Source: Halorarum halophilum (GTDB lineage: Archaea > Halobacteriota > Halobacteria > Halobacteriales > Haloferacaceae). Taken from it: a stretch of 64,000 nt of DNA. A program made the translations under genes and the position numbers. The stretch covers positions 62,001-126,000 of the forward strand of contig NZ_CP058530.1 of assembly GCF_013401515.1 (NCBI RefSeq), read 5' to 3'. Shown here one piece after another: positions 54,282 through 62,418 of this stretch. Under the pieces are notes generated by a model. That model ran no database searches. It was not told where the DNA came from and saw nothing but the letters and a program-made list of their open reading frames with translations. Position 1 is the stretch's first letter. Every line of letters begins with the position of its first letter.

Positions 54282-55190
54282 TCAGTACCGCGTCGATTGC
54301 GACCTGATTATCCCGGTGGCTTTGTTGAGTTGCGACCCGAGCAGCACGAGGACGTCGTCGAGCGTGACGATCCCCTCGAGACCCCCCTCGTCGTCGACGA
54401 TGGGGAGCCGGCGCACGCTCGCCTCCTCCAGGGTGTTGATCGCGTCGAAGACGGTCGTCTCGGTCGTCGCGGTGACGAGGTCGGTGTCCATCACCTCCTG
54501 GACGGATCGCTCGGCGAGGTCCGCCGTCTCCTCGAGCGCGAGCGCGATGGCCCTGTCGGTGACGATGCCGACCGGCTCGTCGTCCTCGACGACGACGACG
54601 GAGCCGACCTCCTCCTCGGCCATCGTCCCGACGACCTCAGAGATCGGCTCGTCCGGCTGGACGGTGACGACGTCCGTCTGGACGACCTGCTCGAGCGTGA
54701 CCGGCTGGAGCTGTGACCGCTGCCCCCGTGCCTGCTGGCCCGTCGTCCCCGGGGGCTGCATCTGGGCGGGCTGCTGGGACTGCTGCTGGGGCTGGGCGCC
54801 CGACTGCTGGTACTGGTACGCCGCCCCTCCCTGCTGCTGACCGTAGCCTCCCTGACCCTGCTGACGCTGCTGGTCGTATCCCTGCTGACCGATTCCCTGC
54901 TGCTGGGGCGGTTGTCCGTAGCCCTGCTGGCTCGACCCCTGCTGTCCCTGCGGAGTCGTTCCCGCCTGTTGCTGCTGGGTCACTCCTCCCCATCGCTGCC
55001 GACCCCCTCCCTGCTGTCCCTGGTTGGGCTGCTGTTGGGGCTGACCCTGTGGAGGCTGCCCTCCCCGCTGTTCGTACCCCTGCTGGGTGCCCCGCTGTTG
55101 ACTCCCCTGCTGCCCCTGCTGGGGGGGCTGGGGTCGATAATACGATTCTCCCGGCCGGGCGTATGGATCGTCCTCTGGGTTTCCGTACAT
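54282..55190 (-). CDS. Two-CBS protein with a long prion-like Gln/Gly/Tyr-rich N-terminus
   Basis: In this 302-aa protein residues 1-160 are low complexity (SYYRPQPPQQGQQGSQQRG, QQGYGQPPQQQG, GGYGQQQGGAAYQYQQ), followed by two CBS motifs (about 165-222 and 230-290). The CBS half is ordinary and acidic; the N-terminus is almost free of charge. Only the Met at 55190 starts the frame, and the tract is continuous with the CBS part, so the fusion is real. It may be a nucleotide-responsive protein with a self-associating tail. Confidence 0.85.
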   Translation of the reverse strand: MYGNPEDDPYARPGESYYRPQPPQQGQQGSQQRGTQQGYEQRGGQPPQGQPQQQPNQGQQGGGRQRWGGVTQQQQAGTTPQGQQGSSQQGYGQPPQQQGIGQQGYDQQRQQGQGGYGQQQGGAAYQYQQSGAQPQQQSQQPAQMQPPGTTGQQARGQRSQLQPVTLEQVVQTDVVTVQPDEPISEVVGTMAEEEVGSVVVVEDDEPVGIVTDRAIALALEETADLAERSVQEVMDTDLVTATTETTVFDAINTLEEASVRRLPIVDDEGGLEGIVTLDDVLVLLGSQLNKATGIIRSQSTRY

Positions 55191-55388
55191 GGTGGTACCT
55201 GCTGGCCGACGCTGGTCGCGCTGGCGTGGAAGGAGTACGCGTGACGGTCAGATAAAACGGTGGGACGGGGTCCGACACACCGCCGGACGACGGCTCGAGC
55301 GGGGCCGAATCCGGCGGGAAGCAGCTCGTCGAACCGTGTTCGCTCGTAATCCATTTATAACAAAGGCCGCAGTTCCCGGTGGAAGGGT

Positions 55389-55748
55389 ATGGCCCTCATC
55401 GACTCGGTACTCGTGTTCGTGGTGAGCCTCTTCATCGGGGCGCTCGGGATCTACGTCGGCGCGCGCGTTTTCACCCACACCGACGACTACACGTACGCGA
55501 TCGTGACGGCGCTCATCGGCGCCATCGTGTGGGCCGCGATCGCGTTCCTGCTCGGGTGGATCCCGTTCCTCGGGCCGCTGCTCGCGCTCGTCGCGTACCT
55601 GGCCGTCATCAACTGGCGGTACCCCGGCGGCTGGGGGAGGGCCATCGGCATCGCGCTCGTCGCGTGGGTGTCCGTGCTCGTCATCCTGTACGTGCTGGCA
55701 CTGTTCGGTCTCGCCACCTTCGATGCGGTGGGAGTGCCCGGAGCCTGA
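55389..55748 (+). CDS. Small four-helix membrane protein
   Basis: The 119-aa protein has four closely spaced membrane helices (LIDSVLVFVVSLFIGALGIYV at the start, then three more). No family is recognised beyond a general resemblance to haloarchaeal small membrane proteins. It lies divergent from the Gln-rich CBS gene and converges on the HalOD1 gene 48 bp away. Confidence 0.72.
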   Translation: MALIDSVLVFVVSLFIGALGIYVGARVFTHTDDYTYAIVTALIGAIVWAAIAFLLGWIPFLGPLLALVAYLAVINWRYPGGWGRAIGIALVAWVSVLVILYVLALFGLATFDAVGVPGA

Positions 55749-55796
55749 CGGCTCGCGGGGCGAACGGAGCGGCCAGGAGAAGGGAGAGAGGGGACG

Positions 55797-56126
55797 CTAC
55801 GGCGGCGTGATGGCGATTTCGCCGCTGCTGTACACCGTCACCCGGTAGTCCTGCACGCTGAACGCCACGTGGCCCGGCGGCCGGGGTGTCCCGTCCGTCT
55901 TCGGGGCGAACAGCCGGTCCAGGGCGTCGGGGTCGACGCTGTCGTACAGCGGGAACTCCGTTCCCGTGACGTCCTCCCCCATCACGTCGGCGAGCGCGTG
56001 GACGATGGTCGTCGTCAGGTCGGCGGATCCGGTCGGGTCGTGGTGTACGTAGTACGTGTTCGGTTGCCGGGTTCGGGGTCGTTCGCAGGTCCGGGGAGGG
56101 TCGTTCGGTGGTTCGTCGATCATCAC
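55797..56126 (-). CDS. HalOD1 output-domain protein
   Basis: The 109-aa protein contains a stand-alone HalOD1 domain (about residues 35-105): LTTTIVHALADVMG, PLYDSVDPDALDRLF and the C-terminal GHVAFSVQDYRVTVYSSGE. The family is a haloarchaeal output module attached to response regulators or free-standing; its biochemical role is not settled. MM at the start leaves a 3-nt ambiguity. Confidence 0.85.
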   Translation of the reverse strand: MMIDEPPNDPPRTCERPRTRQPNTYYVHHDPTGSADLTTTIVHALADVMGEDVTGTEFPLYDSVDPDALDRLFAPKTDGTPRPPGHVAFSVQDYRVTVYSSGEIAITPP

Positions 56127-56284
56127 GGTTCAGTCACCGCTGTTTGGAGCCACTCCACACATCCGTCTTTCGAATGAGGTAGGAGTTCGTCGGGTTATCG
56201 CCGTTAGCGGGCGTCAGACTGCAAAACCTCGATGTCGGGCCGTCGTCGAGAGCCGACACCGACCCACCGCCCGCGCCGCCGCGT

Positions 56285-57163
56285 TCACCGGCTGCGCTCG
56301 CGGTCGTCCGCGGACCCGGACTGCCCGGAGGAGGTTCGCTGCCGGTACCGCCACACGTCCCCGTCGGCCCGGCTCACGCCGGGCAGCTCCGCGAACGCAT
56401 CGCGGACGCACTCGTCCCACCACGTGTCGGGCGTCGGGTAGTCCGCGGGGTGATCGTGGTACGCCGCCGCGGCGATGTCGGCCTCGGACGCCTCGCCCTC
56501 CCGCCGGAGGAACCCGAACGCGGCGCGCACGGCCTCGCGCTCGGACGGTTCGAGCTCGAGCGACTCGATGGCGTGCTTGACGCTCCCGTAGGGCTGGTGA
56601 CCGGGTCGCGCGAGCCGACGCGTCCCGTCCGCCCCCGGCGTGTTCACTTCGGCGGGACCGGCGTAGCGCCAGGGCTCGTCCGGATCGACGGGCGCGACCA
56701 CGCCCGGGAGGGCGGCCAGCGGGTCGCGGACGAGGTCGGACCACCACGCGTCGCCCGTCCCGTAGTCCGCCGGGTCCTCGCTGTAGATGGCGTCGACGAG
56801 TTCGTCGACGGTCGCCTCCCCCCAGTACCGGAGGAACGCGAACGCCCCCCTGACCGCCTCCGCCCCGTCGGGCCCGAGACCGAACATCCCCAGCACGGCC
56901 TCGATCTCGGGCGAGGTGTCGATCCGGTTGTCCCTCTCGCCGGCGGACGTGGCCACGACGCGCCGCCCGCTGTCGGTCCGCTGTACCCGTCCGTCGCCCG
57001 GGTCGGTGACGAGCCCGTTGTCCGCGAGGTCGGCCAGTCGTGCGTCGAGGTCGGCCCGTCCGACGTCGAGCTCCGCCGCGAGCTCCTCCGCGAGCTCCTC
57101 CGGGGAGCGGGCCTCGGTGCCGAGGGCGTTCAGTATCGTCCGGTCCGCTGCGTCGAGTTTCAT
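56285..57163 (-). CDS. Winged-HTH protein with a duplicated C-terminal domain
   Basis: The 292-aa protein has an N-terminal winged helix (about residues 5-70, ELAEELAAELDVGRADLDAR). Two related units follow, at about 90-165 and 205-280. Both share a helix (AVRGAFAFLRYWGEATVDEL / AVRAAFGFLRREGEASEADI), a DPADY/HPADY-TxDxWW motif and an ending WRY. I do not recognise the repeat as a named domain. The start at ATG 57163 was chosen over 57196 because it begins at the HTH. It looks like a haloarchaeal transcription factor with an internal duplication. Confidence 0.72.
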   Translation of the reverse strand: MKLDAADRTILNALGTEARSPEELAEELAAELDVGRADLDARLADLADNGLVTDPGDGRVQRTDSGRRVVATSAGERDNRIDTSPEIEAVLGMFGLGPDGAEAVRGAFAFLRYWGEATVDELVDAIYSEDPADYGTGDAWWSDLVRDPLAALPGVVAPVDPDEPWRYAGPAEVNTPGADGTRRLARPGHQPYGSVKHAIESLELEPSEREAVRAAFGFLRREGEASEADIAAAAYHDHPADYPTPDTWWDECVRDAFAELPGVSRADGDVWRYRQRTSSGQSGSADDRERSR

Positions 57164-57301
57164 CTCACACGGGGTGAGGCGGGGCTCCCCCTTCAACGTG
57201 GGCGTCCGAAGAAAGCGACCGGTCGGGCGTCGACCCGTCCGGCGGTCGGTCCGGATGGACCGTCGGCCGAGGGTCGACGAGCCGTCGGTCGGTGTCGGTC
57301 G

Positions 57302-58063
57302 TCAGTCGTCGTCGTCGGTCGGCTCGCCGCCGTCCGCCTGCGGGGCGCCGCCGGGCGCGGGAGTCCCCGAGGACGCGCGGTGCATCCAGCGGTCGATGTT
57401 GTTCGAGACGTAGGTGTGTCCGCCCCAGCCGAACGCGATGCCGGCGCCGAGCGCGAGGGCGGCTGCCAGGCCCCACGCGACCGCCTCCGCGAACGTGTAG
57501 AGGATGGTGACGTCGATCCCCATCGTGTCCAGCCCGATGACGATGGCGATGAAGTAGAGGAACATCCGGGTGCCGGTCGCGAACCAGGACGTGTACGCCG
57601 TCTGGGTCGCCGCGCGGGTCCGCGTGATCACGTCCCCGATGAAGTCGGCGACGACGAACCCGATGAGGATGACCAGCAGGCCGGCGATGAACGCCGGGAG
57701 GTACGAGACGGCCGTCCCGATCCACTGCGAGAGCAGCGGGATGGCGAGGACGTTCGCGGCCGCCAGCACCGAGAGGGCGACCACGAACCACTTCGTGATC
57801 GACCCGAACGTCTGGGAGACGGCCGACTCCGTCCCCCCGAACGTTCGACCGAGCGGCGTATCGAGGACCATCCGGTCGAACTCGACGCTGTCGGCGAGTC
57901 GTTGAACGACCTTCCCCGCGGCGACGCCGAGGATCCACCCCACGGCGAGGATGACCAGGGCGCCGACCAGTCGCGGCAGGAAGGCGACGATCTGGGCGAT
58001 GGTCTCCTGGAGGAACTCGGGAATCTGTACCTGTATCACGGCTGACGCTGCTGTTGGCTGCAT
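57302..58063 (-). CDS. Mechanosensitive-channel-type membrane protein (conserved TM-helix family)
   Basis: The 253-aa protein has four or five membrane helices (PRLVGALVILAVGWILGVAAG, FIAGLLVILIGFVVADFIGD and AAALALGAGIAFGWG). Each of two repeats resembles the conserved TM helix found in some small-conductance MscS-type proteins (TM_helix family). It lacks the cytoplasmic MscS beta domain. The start at ATG 58063 begins just before the first amphipathic helix. It is divergent from the Dps-type gene with a palindrome between them. Confidence 0.78.
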   Translation of the reverse strand: MQPTAASAVIQVQIPEFLQETIAQIVAFLPRLVGALVILAVGWILGVAAGKVVQRLADSVEFDRMVLDTPLGRTFGGTESAVSQTFGSITKWFVVALSVLAAANVLAIPLLSQWIGTAVSYLPAFIAGLLVILIGFVVADFIGDVITRTRAATQTAYTSWFATGTRMFLYFIAIVIGLDTMGIDVTILYTFAEAVAWGLAAALALGAGIAFGWGGHTYVSNNIDRWMHRASSGTPAPGGAPQADGGEPTDDDD

Positions 58064-58131
58064 CTGTATACCTCGCCCCGTTTTCAGTTGTCGTAGCACT
58101 AAGGAGCGACCTTGCAGACTCCGGAAGCTTA

Positions 58132-58156
58132 AGTACCGAAACGAGGTTTCGTTACT
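58132..58156. promoter_or_regulatory. Near-perfect palindrome between the channel-like and Dps-type genes
   Basis: AGTAC-CGAAAC-GAG-GTTTCG-TTACT: the inner 6-bp arms (58137-58142, 58146-58151) are perfect and four of the next five outer pairs match. It lies 69-93 bp upstream of the minus-strand gene and about 120-145 bp upstream of the Dps-type ATG. Confidence 0.5.
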
Positions 58157-58274
58157 AATTCGCCGCTGTCAGCGCCTGTGTGAGACGTTCAGCCGTTCCC
58201 GGGAAAGTTCACGTGGGGCACACAACATACAAGCAAATCTGCGTGGTTGGTGGTCACGCGGGAGGACGACGACC

Positions 58275-59375
58275 ATGAGCCAGCAACAGCATCCACCACG
58301 ACCGACGGAGAACCGGCAGCAACAGCAACAGCCGATCGAAGGGGGGCAGTCGACGCAACAGCAGCCGATGGAGGGGCAACAGTCCATGCAGGGGCAGGGG
58401 ATGGAGCCGCAACAGCAATCGACCCAGCAACGGCCGATGGAACCACAACAGCAGCAGTTCGGCATGCAGCAGCAGCCCGGCCAGCAACAGATGGGTCAGC
58501 AGCCGGGTCAGGGGCAACAGCTGTCCGGACACGAGTTCCCGACGAAGACGCATCTCCCCCCGGAGACGCGGCGCGGGTCGATCGAACTCCTCAACCAGGC
58601 GCTCGTCGACACGACGGACCTGCTGACTCAGGTCAAGTTCGCCCACTGGAACGTCCGAGGCGAGAACTTCTTCCAGCTCCACGAGCTGTTCGAGGAGCTC
58701 GCGGAGGAACTGGAGGAGCACGCCGACGAGATCGCCGAGCGGGCGACCTCCCTCGGCGGGCAGGCGATGGCCACGACCCGCATCGCGGCGGCGACCTCGC
58801 GTCTCCCCGAGATGCGGACCGACGCGATCCGGGGAACCGAGTACGTGGAACTCGTCGCCGAGCGGGTGGCGATCCACGACGCCAACCTGTCGGCGGCACT
58901 CCAGGCGGCGACAGCGAACGAGGACCTCGACACGGCCGACCTGCTCAACGAGATCTCCCGGGAGGTCGGCAGGTACCGGTGGTTCCTGGAGGCTCACTTC
59001 ATCACCCAGCCGACCGGAAGCGAGGGCTCCGTGGGCCAACAGCCGGGCATCGGAGACCAGCAGCCCGAGATGAGCGGTCAGCAACCCCGAACGAGCAGTC
59101 AACAGCCCGAGATGGGAGGACAGCAGTTCGGCATGAGCGAACAGCAACCGGGTATGGGAGGTTCCCAGCCCGGTATGGGAGCATCGCAGTCAGGCATGGG
59201 AGAACCGCAGCCCGGCATAGGAGAATCGCAATCCGGTATGGGCGGTCAGCAGTCGACCCAGCAACAGCCGCCGACGGGCGTTCAGCAGATGCAACCGCCG
59301 TCGATGGACGCGCAGGTCGGCGGCGAACAGCAGCAGCCCCGGCAGCAGTCGGATCACCAGCGGTCCTCCTACTGA
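58275..59375 (+). CDS. Dps-type ferroxidase with long Gln-rich disordered tails
   Basis: In this 366-aa protein the ferritin-like Dps domain occupies about residues 92-245. It contains KFAHWNVRG, FFQLHELFEE and HADEIAER, giving the expected ferroxidase residues His124, His136, Asp151 and Glu155. It should oxidise and store iron and protect DNA against peroxide. Unusual are a Gln-rich N-terminal tail (1-90) and a C-terminal tail (250-366) with ten heptads of the type xQQPGMG. Normal Dps proteins are about 150-190 aa. The start is ATG 58275 (MSQQQHPPRP); the longer frame is not credible. Confidence 0.9.
   Translation: MSQQQHPPRPTENRQQQQQPIEGGQSTQQQPMEGQQSMQGQGMEPQQQSTQQRPMEPQQQQFGMQQQPGQQQMGQQPGQGQQLSGHEFPTKTHLPPETRRGSIELLNQALVDTTDLLTQVKFAHWNVRGENFFQLHELFEELAEELEEHADEIAERATSLGGQAMATTRIAAATSRLPEMRTDAIRGTEYVELVAERVAIHDANLSAALQAATANEDLDTADLLNEISREVGRYRWFLEAHFITQPTGSEGSVGQQPGIGDQQPEMSGQQPRTSSQQPEMGGQQFGMSEQQPGMGGSQPGMGASQSGMGEPQPGIGESQSGMGGQQSTQQQPPTGVQQMQPPSMDAQVGGEQQQPRQQSDHQRSSY
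59034..59243 (+). repeat. Ten 21-bp tandem repeats inside the Dps-type gene
   Basis: The DNA encodes residues 254-323 as ten in-frame heptads (GQQPGIG, DQQPEMS, GQQPRTS, SQQPEMG, GQQFGMS, EQQPGMG, GSQPGMG, ASQSGMG, EPQPGIG, ESQSGMG). The units differ in sequence and codons, so the array is old or diverging rather than freshly expanded. Confidence 0.8.
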
Positions 59376-59491
59376 TAGGGGGACGATTCGCGCCCGGCGG
59401 GCGGTGACGCGACGGTGACCGACACCCCTTGATCACGGCGCGTCCCCGTTAGTCGGGACGCGTCGCCGGACGCTTCGCGTGTCGGCCGACC

Positions 59492-59920
59492 TCAGCGCTC
59501 CAGCCCCGACTCGTCCTCGCGTTCGGGGGCGTCGGGGTCCGCGTCCCGCCGTCCCGTCGCTCGCCCCTCGTCCCACGTCGGCTCCTCGGCGGCGAGTTCC
59601 TCGTCGCGACCCTCCAGCCGGCCCTCCTCGAACTCCGAGACCAGCGCCTCGTACGCCTCGTCGGGGTCCTCGAAGCTCCTGTCGAGGCGCCCGAAGGCGC
59701 TCCCGAGCGACTCCGTCTCGTTTGGCAGGTCGATGGGATCGTCCGCGTAGTAGGCGCTGAGGTCCTCGCTCGACACCGGGTACTGGTGCGTGCCGAGGTC
59801 CTCCTCGACCGCCTCCATCGTCCGCTCGACCGAGTCGGCGCGTTCGCTCTGCCGTCGCTCGGCGGCGTCCTGGACGCTATCGCGCGTGTTCTCGGGCCCT
59901 TCGGAGTCGTCAGGTGCCAT
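59492..59920 (-). CDS. DUF5789-like haloarchaeal protein
   Basis: The 142-aa acidic protein has the pattern LGTHQYPVSSEDLSAYYAD followed by LPNETESLGSAFGRL, which matches the haloarchaeal DUF5789 family. The C-terminus is charged and probably disordered. The function is unknown. It is divergent from the rubredoxin-like gene at 60067. Confidence 0.78.
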   Translation of the reverse strand: MAPDDSEGPENTRDSVQDAAERRQSERADSVERTMEAVEEDLGTHQYPVSSEDLSAYYADDPIDLPNETESLGSAFGRLDRSFEDPDEAYEALVSEFEEGRLEGRDEELAAEEPTWDEGRATGRRDADPDAPEREDESGLER

Positions 59921-60066
59921 GGGGGGTGTCGGGCGCGGCGCCCCAAAATATCCACGGCCGTCGGCGGCCGGTGCCTAGATGGATAGTGTGAATTTCGGGG
60001 GACGTGACCGCCCTGGAGGTCGAATCGACGGATAGACCTTTGAGGTCGGCGTCCGAACGGTTTCCT

Positions 60067-60402
60067 ATGAGTGGACGTGGTGAGACACCCGAGGAGGAGG
60101 GCGAGGACGTCGAACCGTCGGCCCCGAAGATCTCGTTCGGACAGACGCTGTACACCGAGGACGGCGAGCCGGTCGGGAAGGTCCGGGGCGTCGAGGAGGG
60201 CGGGGTGTTCGTGAGCATCCGCGAGGGCGCCGAGTCGTTCAGCATCGAACACGCCCGGTCGGGGCAGGCGTTCGGCGAGGCGGAGCTGATGTGGCGCTGT
60301 ACCGAGTGCGGCGAGATGGGAAGGATCGACGACGATCTCCCGGATAACTGCCCCAACTGCAACGCCGAGCGCGAGGCGCTCATGTACTGGACCGAGGACT
60401 GA
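60067..60402 (+). CDS. Rubredoxin-like zinc-ribbon protein (DUF7130 type)
   Basis: The 111-aa protein has a small beta-rich part (SFGQTLYTEDGEPVGKVRGV) and a C-terminal CTECGEMG...CPNCNAE pair binding one metal. It resembles the haloarchaeal DUF7130 proteins. The start at ATG 60067 is preceded by a TATA-like ACCTTTGAGG near 60036-60045. It may bind zinc or iron; no partner is evident. Confidence 0.78.
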   Translation: MSGRGETPEEEGEDVEPSAPKISFGQTLYTEDGEPVGKVRGVEEGGVFVSIREGAESFSIEHARSGQAFGEAELMWRCTECGEMGRIDDDLPDNCPNCNAEREALMYWTED

Positions 60403-60466
60403 GCCCGCGACACGACTTGCAAACAACGGCGACACGCTTTCCCGAACTCGCATGGGAGTGAGACGC

Positions 60467-60547
60467 ATGGTATTCGGGCTCGGCCCCACCCGCTCGAGCG
60501 GGATGGGCGCCGGCCCGGTAGGAAGGAGGTACAACAATGAGCACTGA
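60467..60547 (+). CDS. Possible leader ORF overlapping the NuoCD start
   Basis: The frame ATG...TGA encodes 26 residues (MVFGLGPTRSSGMGAGPVGR then six more) and ends 11 nt inside the next gene. It covers that gene's Shine-Dalgarno site, so ribosomes reading it could influence nuoCD translation. No start signal of its own is seen; it may be chance. Confidence 0.25.
   Translation: MVFGLGPTRSSGMGAGPVGRRYNNEH
60524..60530 (+). promoter_or_regulatory. Strong Shine-Dalgarno site of the NuoCD gene
   Basis: AGGAGGT with a 6-nt spacer before ATG 60537 matches the archaeal 16S rRNA tail exactly. Nearly all other genes here lack such a site and look leaderless, so this message probably has a real 5' leader. 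Confidence 0.7.
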
Positions 60548-62246
60548 CGAGAGTACGTCCGAACAGTCCGAACGGGCGGAAGGGACGCGACAGGAACGGG
60601 TCGGGGCCGGGGGCGTCGACTACGACGAACTGGAGGAGCTCCTCGGCGAACACGCCATCGGTCGCGAGAGCCACGTGAACGCCGAGGCGTTCGTCGTGCG
60701 CCCCGACGAGGTGCAGGACGCGCTGTCCCTGCTGCGCGACGAGGCTGGCTTCGACCACCTCTCCTGTCTCACCGCCCAGGAGTACGGCGACCGCTACGAG
60801 TCCATCTACCACCTGACGTCGTACGACGACCGCACGCGCGAGGTCGGCGTCGTCGTCCCGGCCGCGAAGGACGACCCGGTGAGCGAGAGCGCAGTCCCGG
60901 TGTACGAGACGGCGAACTGGCACGAGCGGGAGGCGTACGACCTCGTCGGTATCGAGTACGAGGGGCACCCCGACCTCCGGCGCATCCTGCTCCCAGAGAC
61001 GTGGCAGGGCCACCCACTCGCGCTGGACTACGACCAGGACCGACCGCAGGTCGTCTCCCTCCGCGAGCACAAGAACCCCCTCGCCGGGGACACCCGCGGG
61101 CAGGGAGAGGGGGAAGAGGGGTCCGACACGATGTTCCTGAATATCGGGCCGCACCACCCGGCGACCCACGGCGTGCTCCACCTGAAGACGACGCTGGACG
61201 GCGAACAGGTCGCCGACGTGGAGCCGGACATCGGCTACCTCCACCGCTGCGAGGAGCAGATGGCACAGAACGGCACGTACCGCCACCAGATCATCCCCTA
61301 CGCGGACCGGTGGGACTACACCTCGAACCTGCCGAACGAGTGGGCGGTCGCGCGGGCAATCGAGGACCTCGCCGACATCGACGTGCCGGAGTACGCCGAG
61401 GTGCTCCGGACGATGTCGGTCGAACTCGGTCGGATGCTCGGCCACTTCCTCGCGGTGGGGACGTTCGCGCTGGACGTGTACGGCGACTTCACGGCCATCT
61501 TCATGTACGCCATCCAGGACCGCGAGCGGATCCAGAACATCCTGGAGGACCTGACGGGCCAGCGGATGATGTTCTACTACTTCCGGGTCGGCGGCGTCGC
61601 GTGGGACGTCCCCGAGCCGCGCGAGGAGTTCTTCGAGAAGGTCCGCGACTTCCTCGAGGAGCTCCCCGAGGCGATCCAGGAGTACTACGACCTGACGACG
61701 AACAACGAGATCCTCCAGATGCGGACGGTCGACACGGGCCGCATCTCGGCCGAGACGGCCAAGGACTACGGCTGTACCGGCCCGGTGGCTCGCGCGTCGG
61801 GCGTCGACTACGACCTGCGCCGGGACGACCCGTACGGCTACTACGAGAACCTCGACTGGAACGTCGTCACCGAGGAGGCCGGCGACAACTACGCCCGACT
61901 CGCCGTCCGCCTGCGGGAGATCGAGGAGTCGGCCCGCATCGTCGAGCAGTGTCTCGACCTGCTGGAGGACTGGCCCGAGGACGACCGGACGCTCCAGGCG
62001 AACGTTCCCCGGACGCTGAAACCGGAGTCCGACACGGAGATCTATCGCGCGGTCGAGATCGCCAAGGGCGAACTCGGCGTCTACATCCGCTCGGACGGCA
62101 CCGACAGCCCCGCGCGGTTCAAGATCCGGAGCCCGTGTTTCCACAACCTCTCGGCGCTGCCCGAGATGTCGGTCGGCGAGTACGTGCCCGACCTCGTCGC
62201 GGCGCTGGGTAGCCTCGACATCGTCCTCGGGAGCGTCGATCGGTGA
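60537..62246 (+). CDS. NADH dehydrogenase-like complex subunit NuoCD (fused)
   Basis: In this 569-aa protein residues about 30-185 match NuoC (HLSCLTAQEYGDRYESIYHL, NWHEREAYDLVGIEYEGHPD) and about 195-569 match NuoD (NIGPHHPATHGVLHLKTTL). The His of ATHGVL and the Tyr of DRWDYTS fit the quinone-site pair known from the bacterial 49-kDa subunit. Haloarchaea normally have a fused nuoCD inside a nuo operon; here it stands alone, so it may be a second copy or a part of a different complex. The start is supported by an AGGAGGT Shine-Dalgarno. Confidence 0.9.
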   Translation: MSTDESTSEQSERAEGTRQERVGAGGVDYDELEELLGEHAIGRESHVNAEAFVVRPDEVQDALSLLRDEAGFDHLSCLTAQEYGDRYESIYHLTSYDDRTREVGVVVPAAKDDPVSESAVPVYETANWHEREAYDLVGIEYEGHPDLRRILLPETWQGHPLALDYDQDRPQVVSLREHKNPLAGDTRGQGEGEEGSDTMFLNIGPHHPATHGVLHLKTTLDGEQVADVEPDIGYLHRCEEQMAQNGTYRHQIIPYADRWDYTSNLPNEWAVARAIEDLADIDVPEYAEVLRTMSVELGRMLGHFLAVGTFALDVYGDFTAIFMYAIQDRERIQNILEDLTGQRMMFYYFRVGGVAWDVPEPREEFFEKVRDFLEELPEAIQEYYDLTTNNEILQMRTVDTGRISAETAKDYGCTGPVARASGVDYDLRRDDPYGYYENLDWNVVTEEAGDNYARLAVRLREIEESARIVEQCLDLLEDWPEDDRTLQANVPRTLKPESDTEIYRAVEIAKGELGVYIRSDGTDSPARFKIRSPCFHNLSALPEMSVGEYVPDLVAALGSLDIVLGSVDR

Positions 62247-62418
62247 GCGTGCCGGCGGGAGTGCTCGTCGCCACGACGCTCGCGTTCCTGCTCGCAAGGG
62301 GGCCCTCGCCGGCGGCATCGTCCTCAACGTCATCGAGGAGGAACTGCCCGCCGAGCGCAAGAGCCGGTTCGGGACGTTCGCGCTCGGCGCCGGAGAAACG
62401 CCGTCCTACTATCACTAG
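62243..62418 (+). pseudogene. Frameshifted remnant of a membrane protein C-terminus
   Basis: The first part (from GTG 62243, overlapping the nuoCD end) reads VPAGVLVATTLAFLLA. A different frame from about 62297 then reads KGALAGGIVLNVIEEELPAE and ERKSRFGTFALGAG to a TAG at 62418. Joined, they resemble the last helix and tail of a haloarchaeal integral membrane protein (LxGGxILNVxKEELPEE pattern). The break near 62297 and the missing N-terminal part indicate a decayed gene end. The parent family is recalled from pattern only. Confidence 0.55.
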
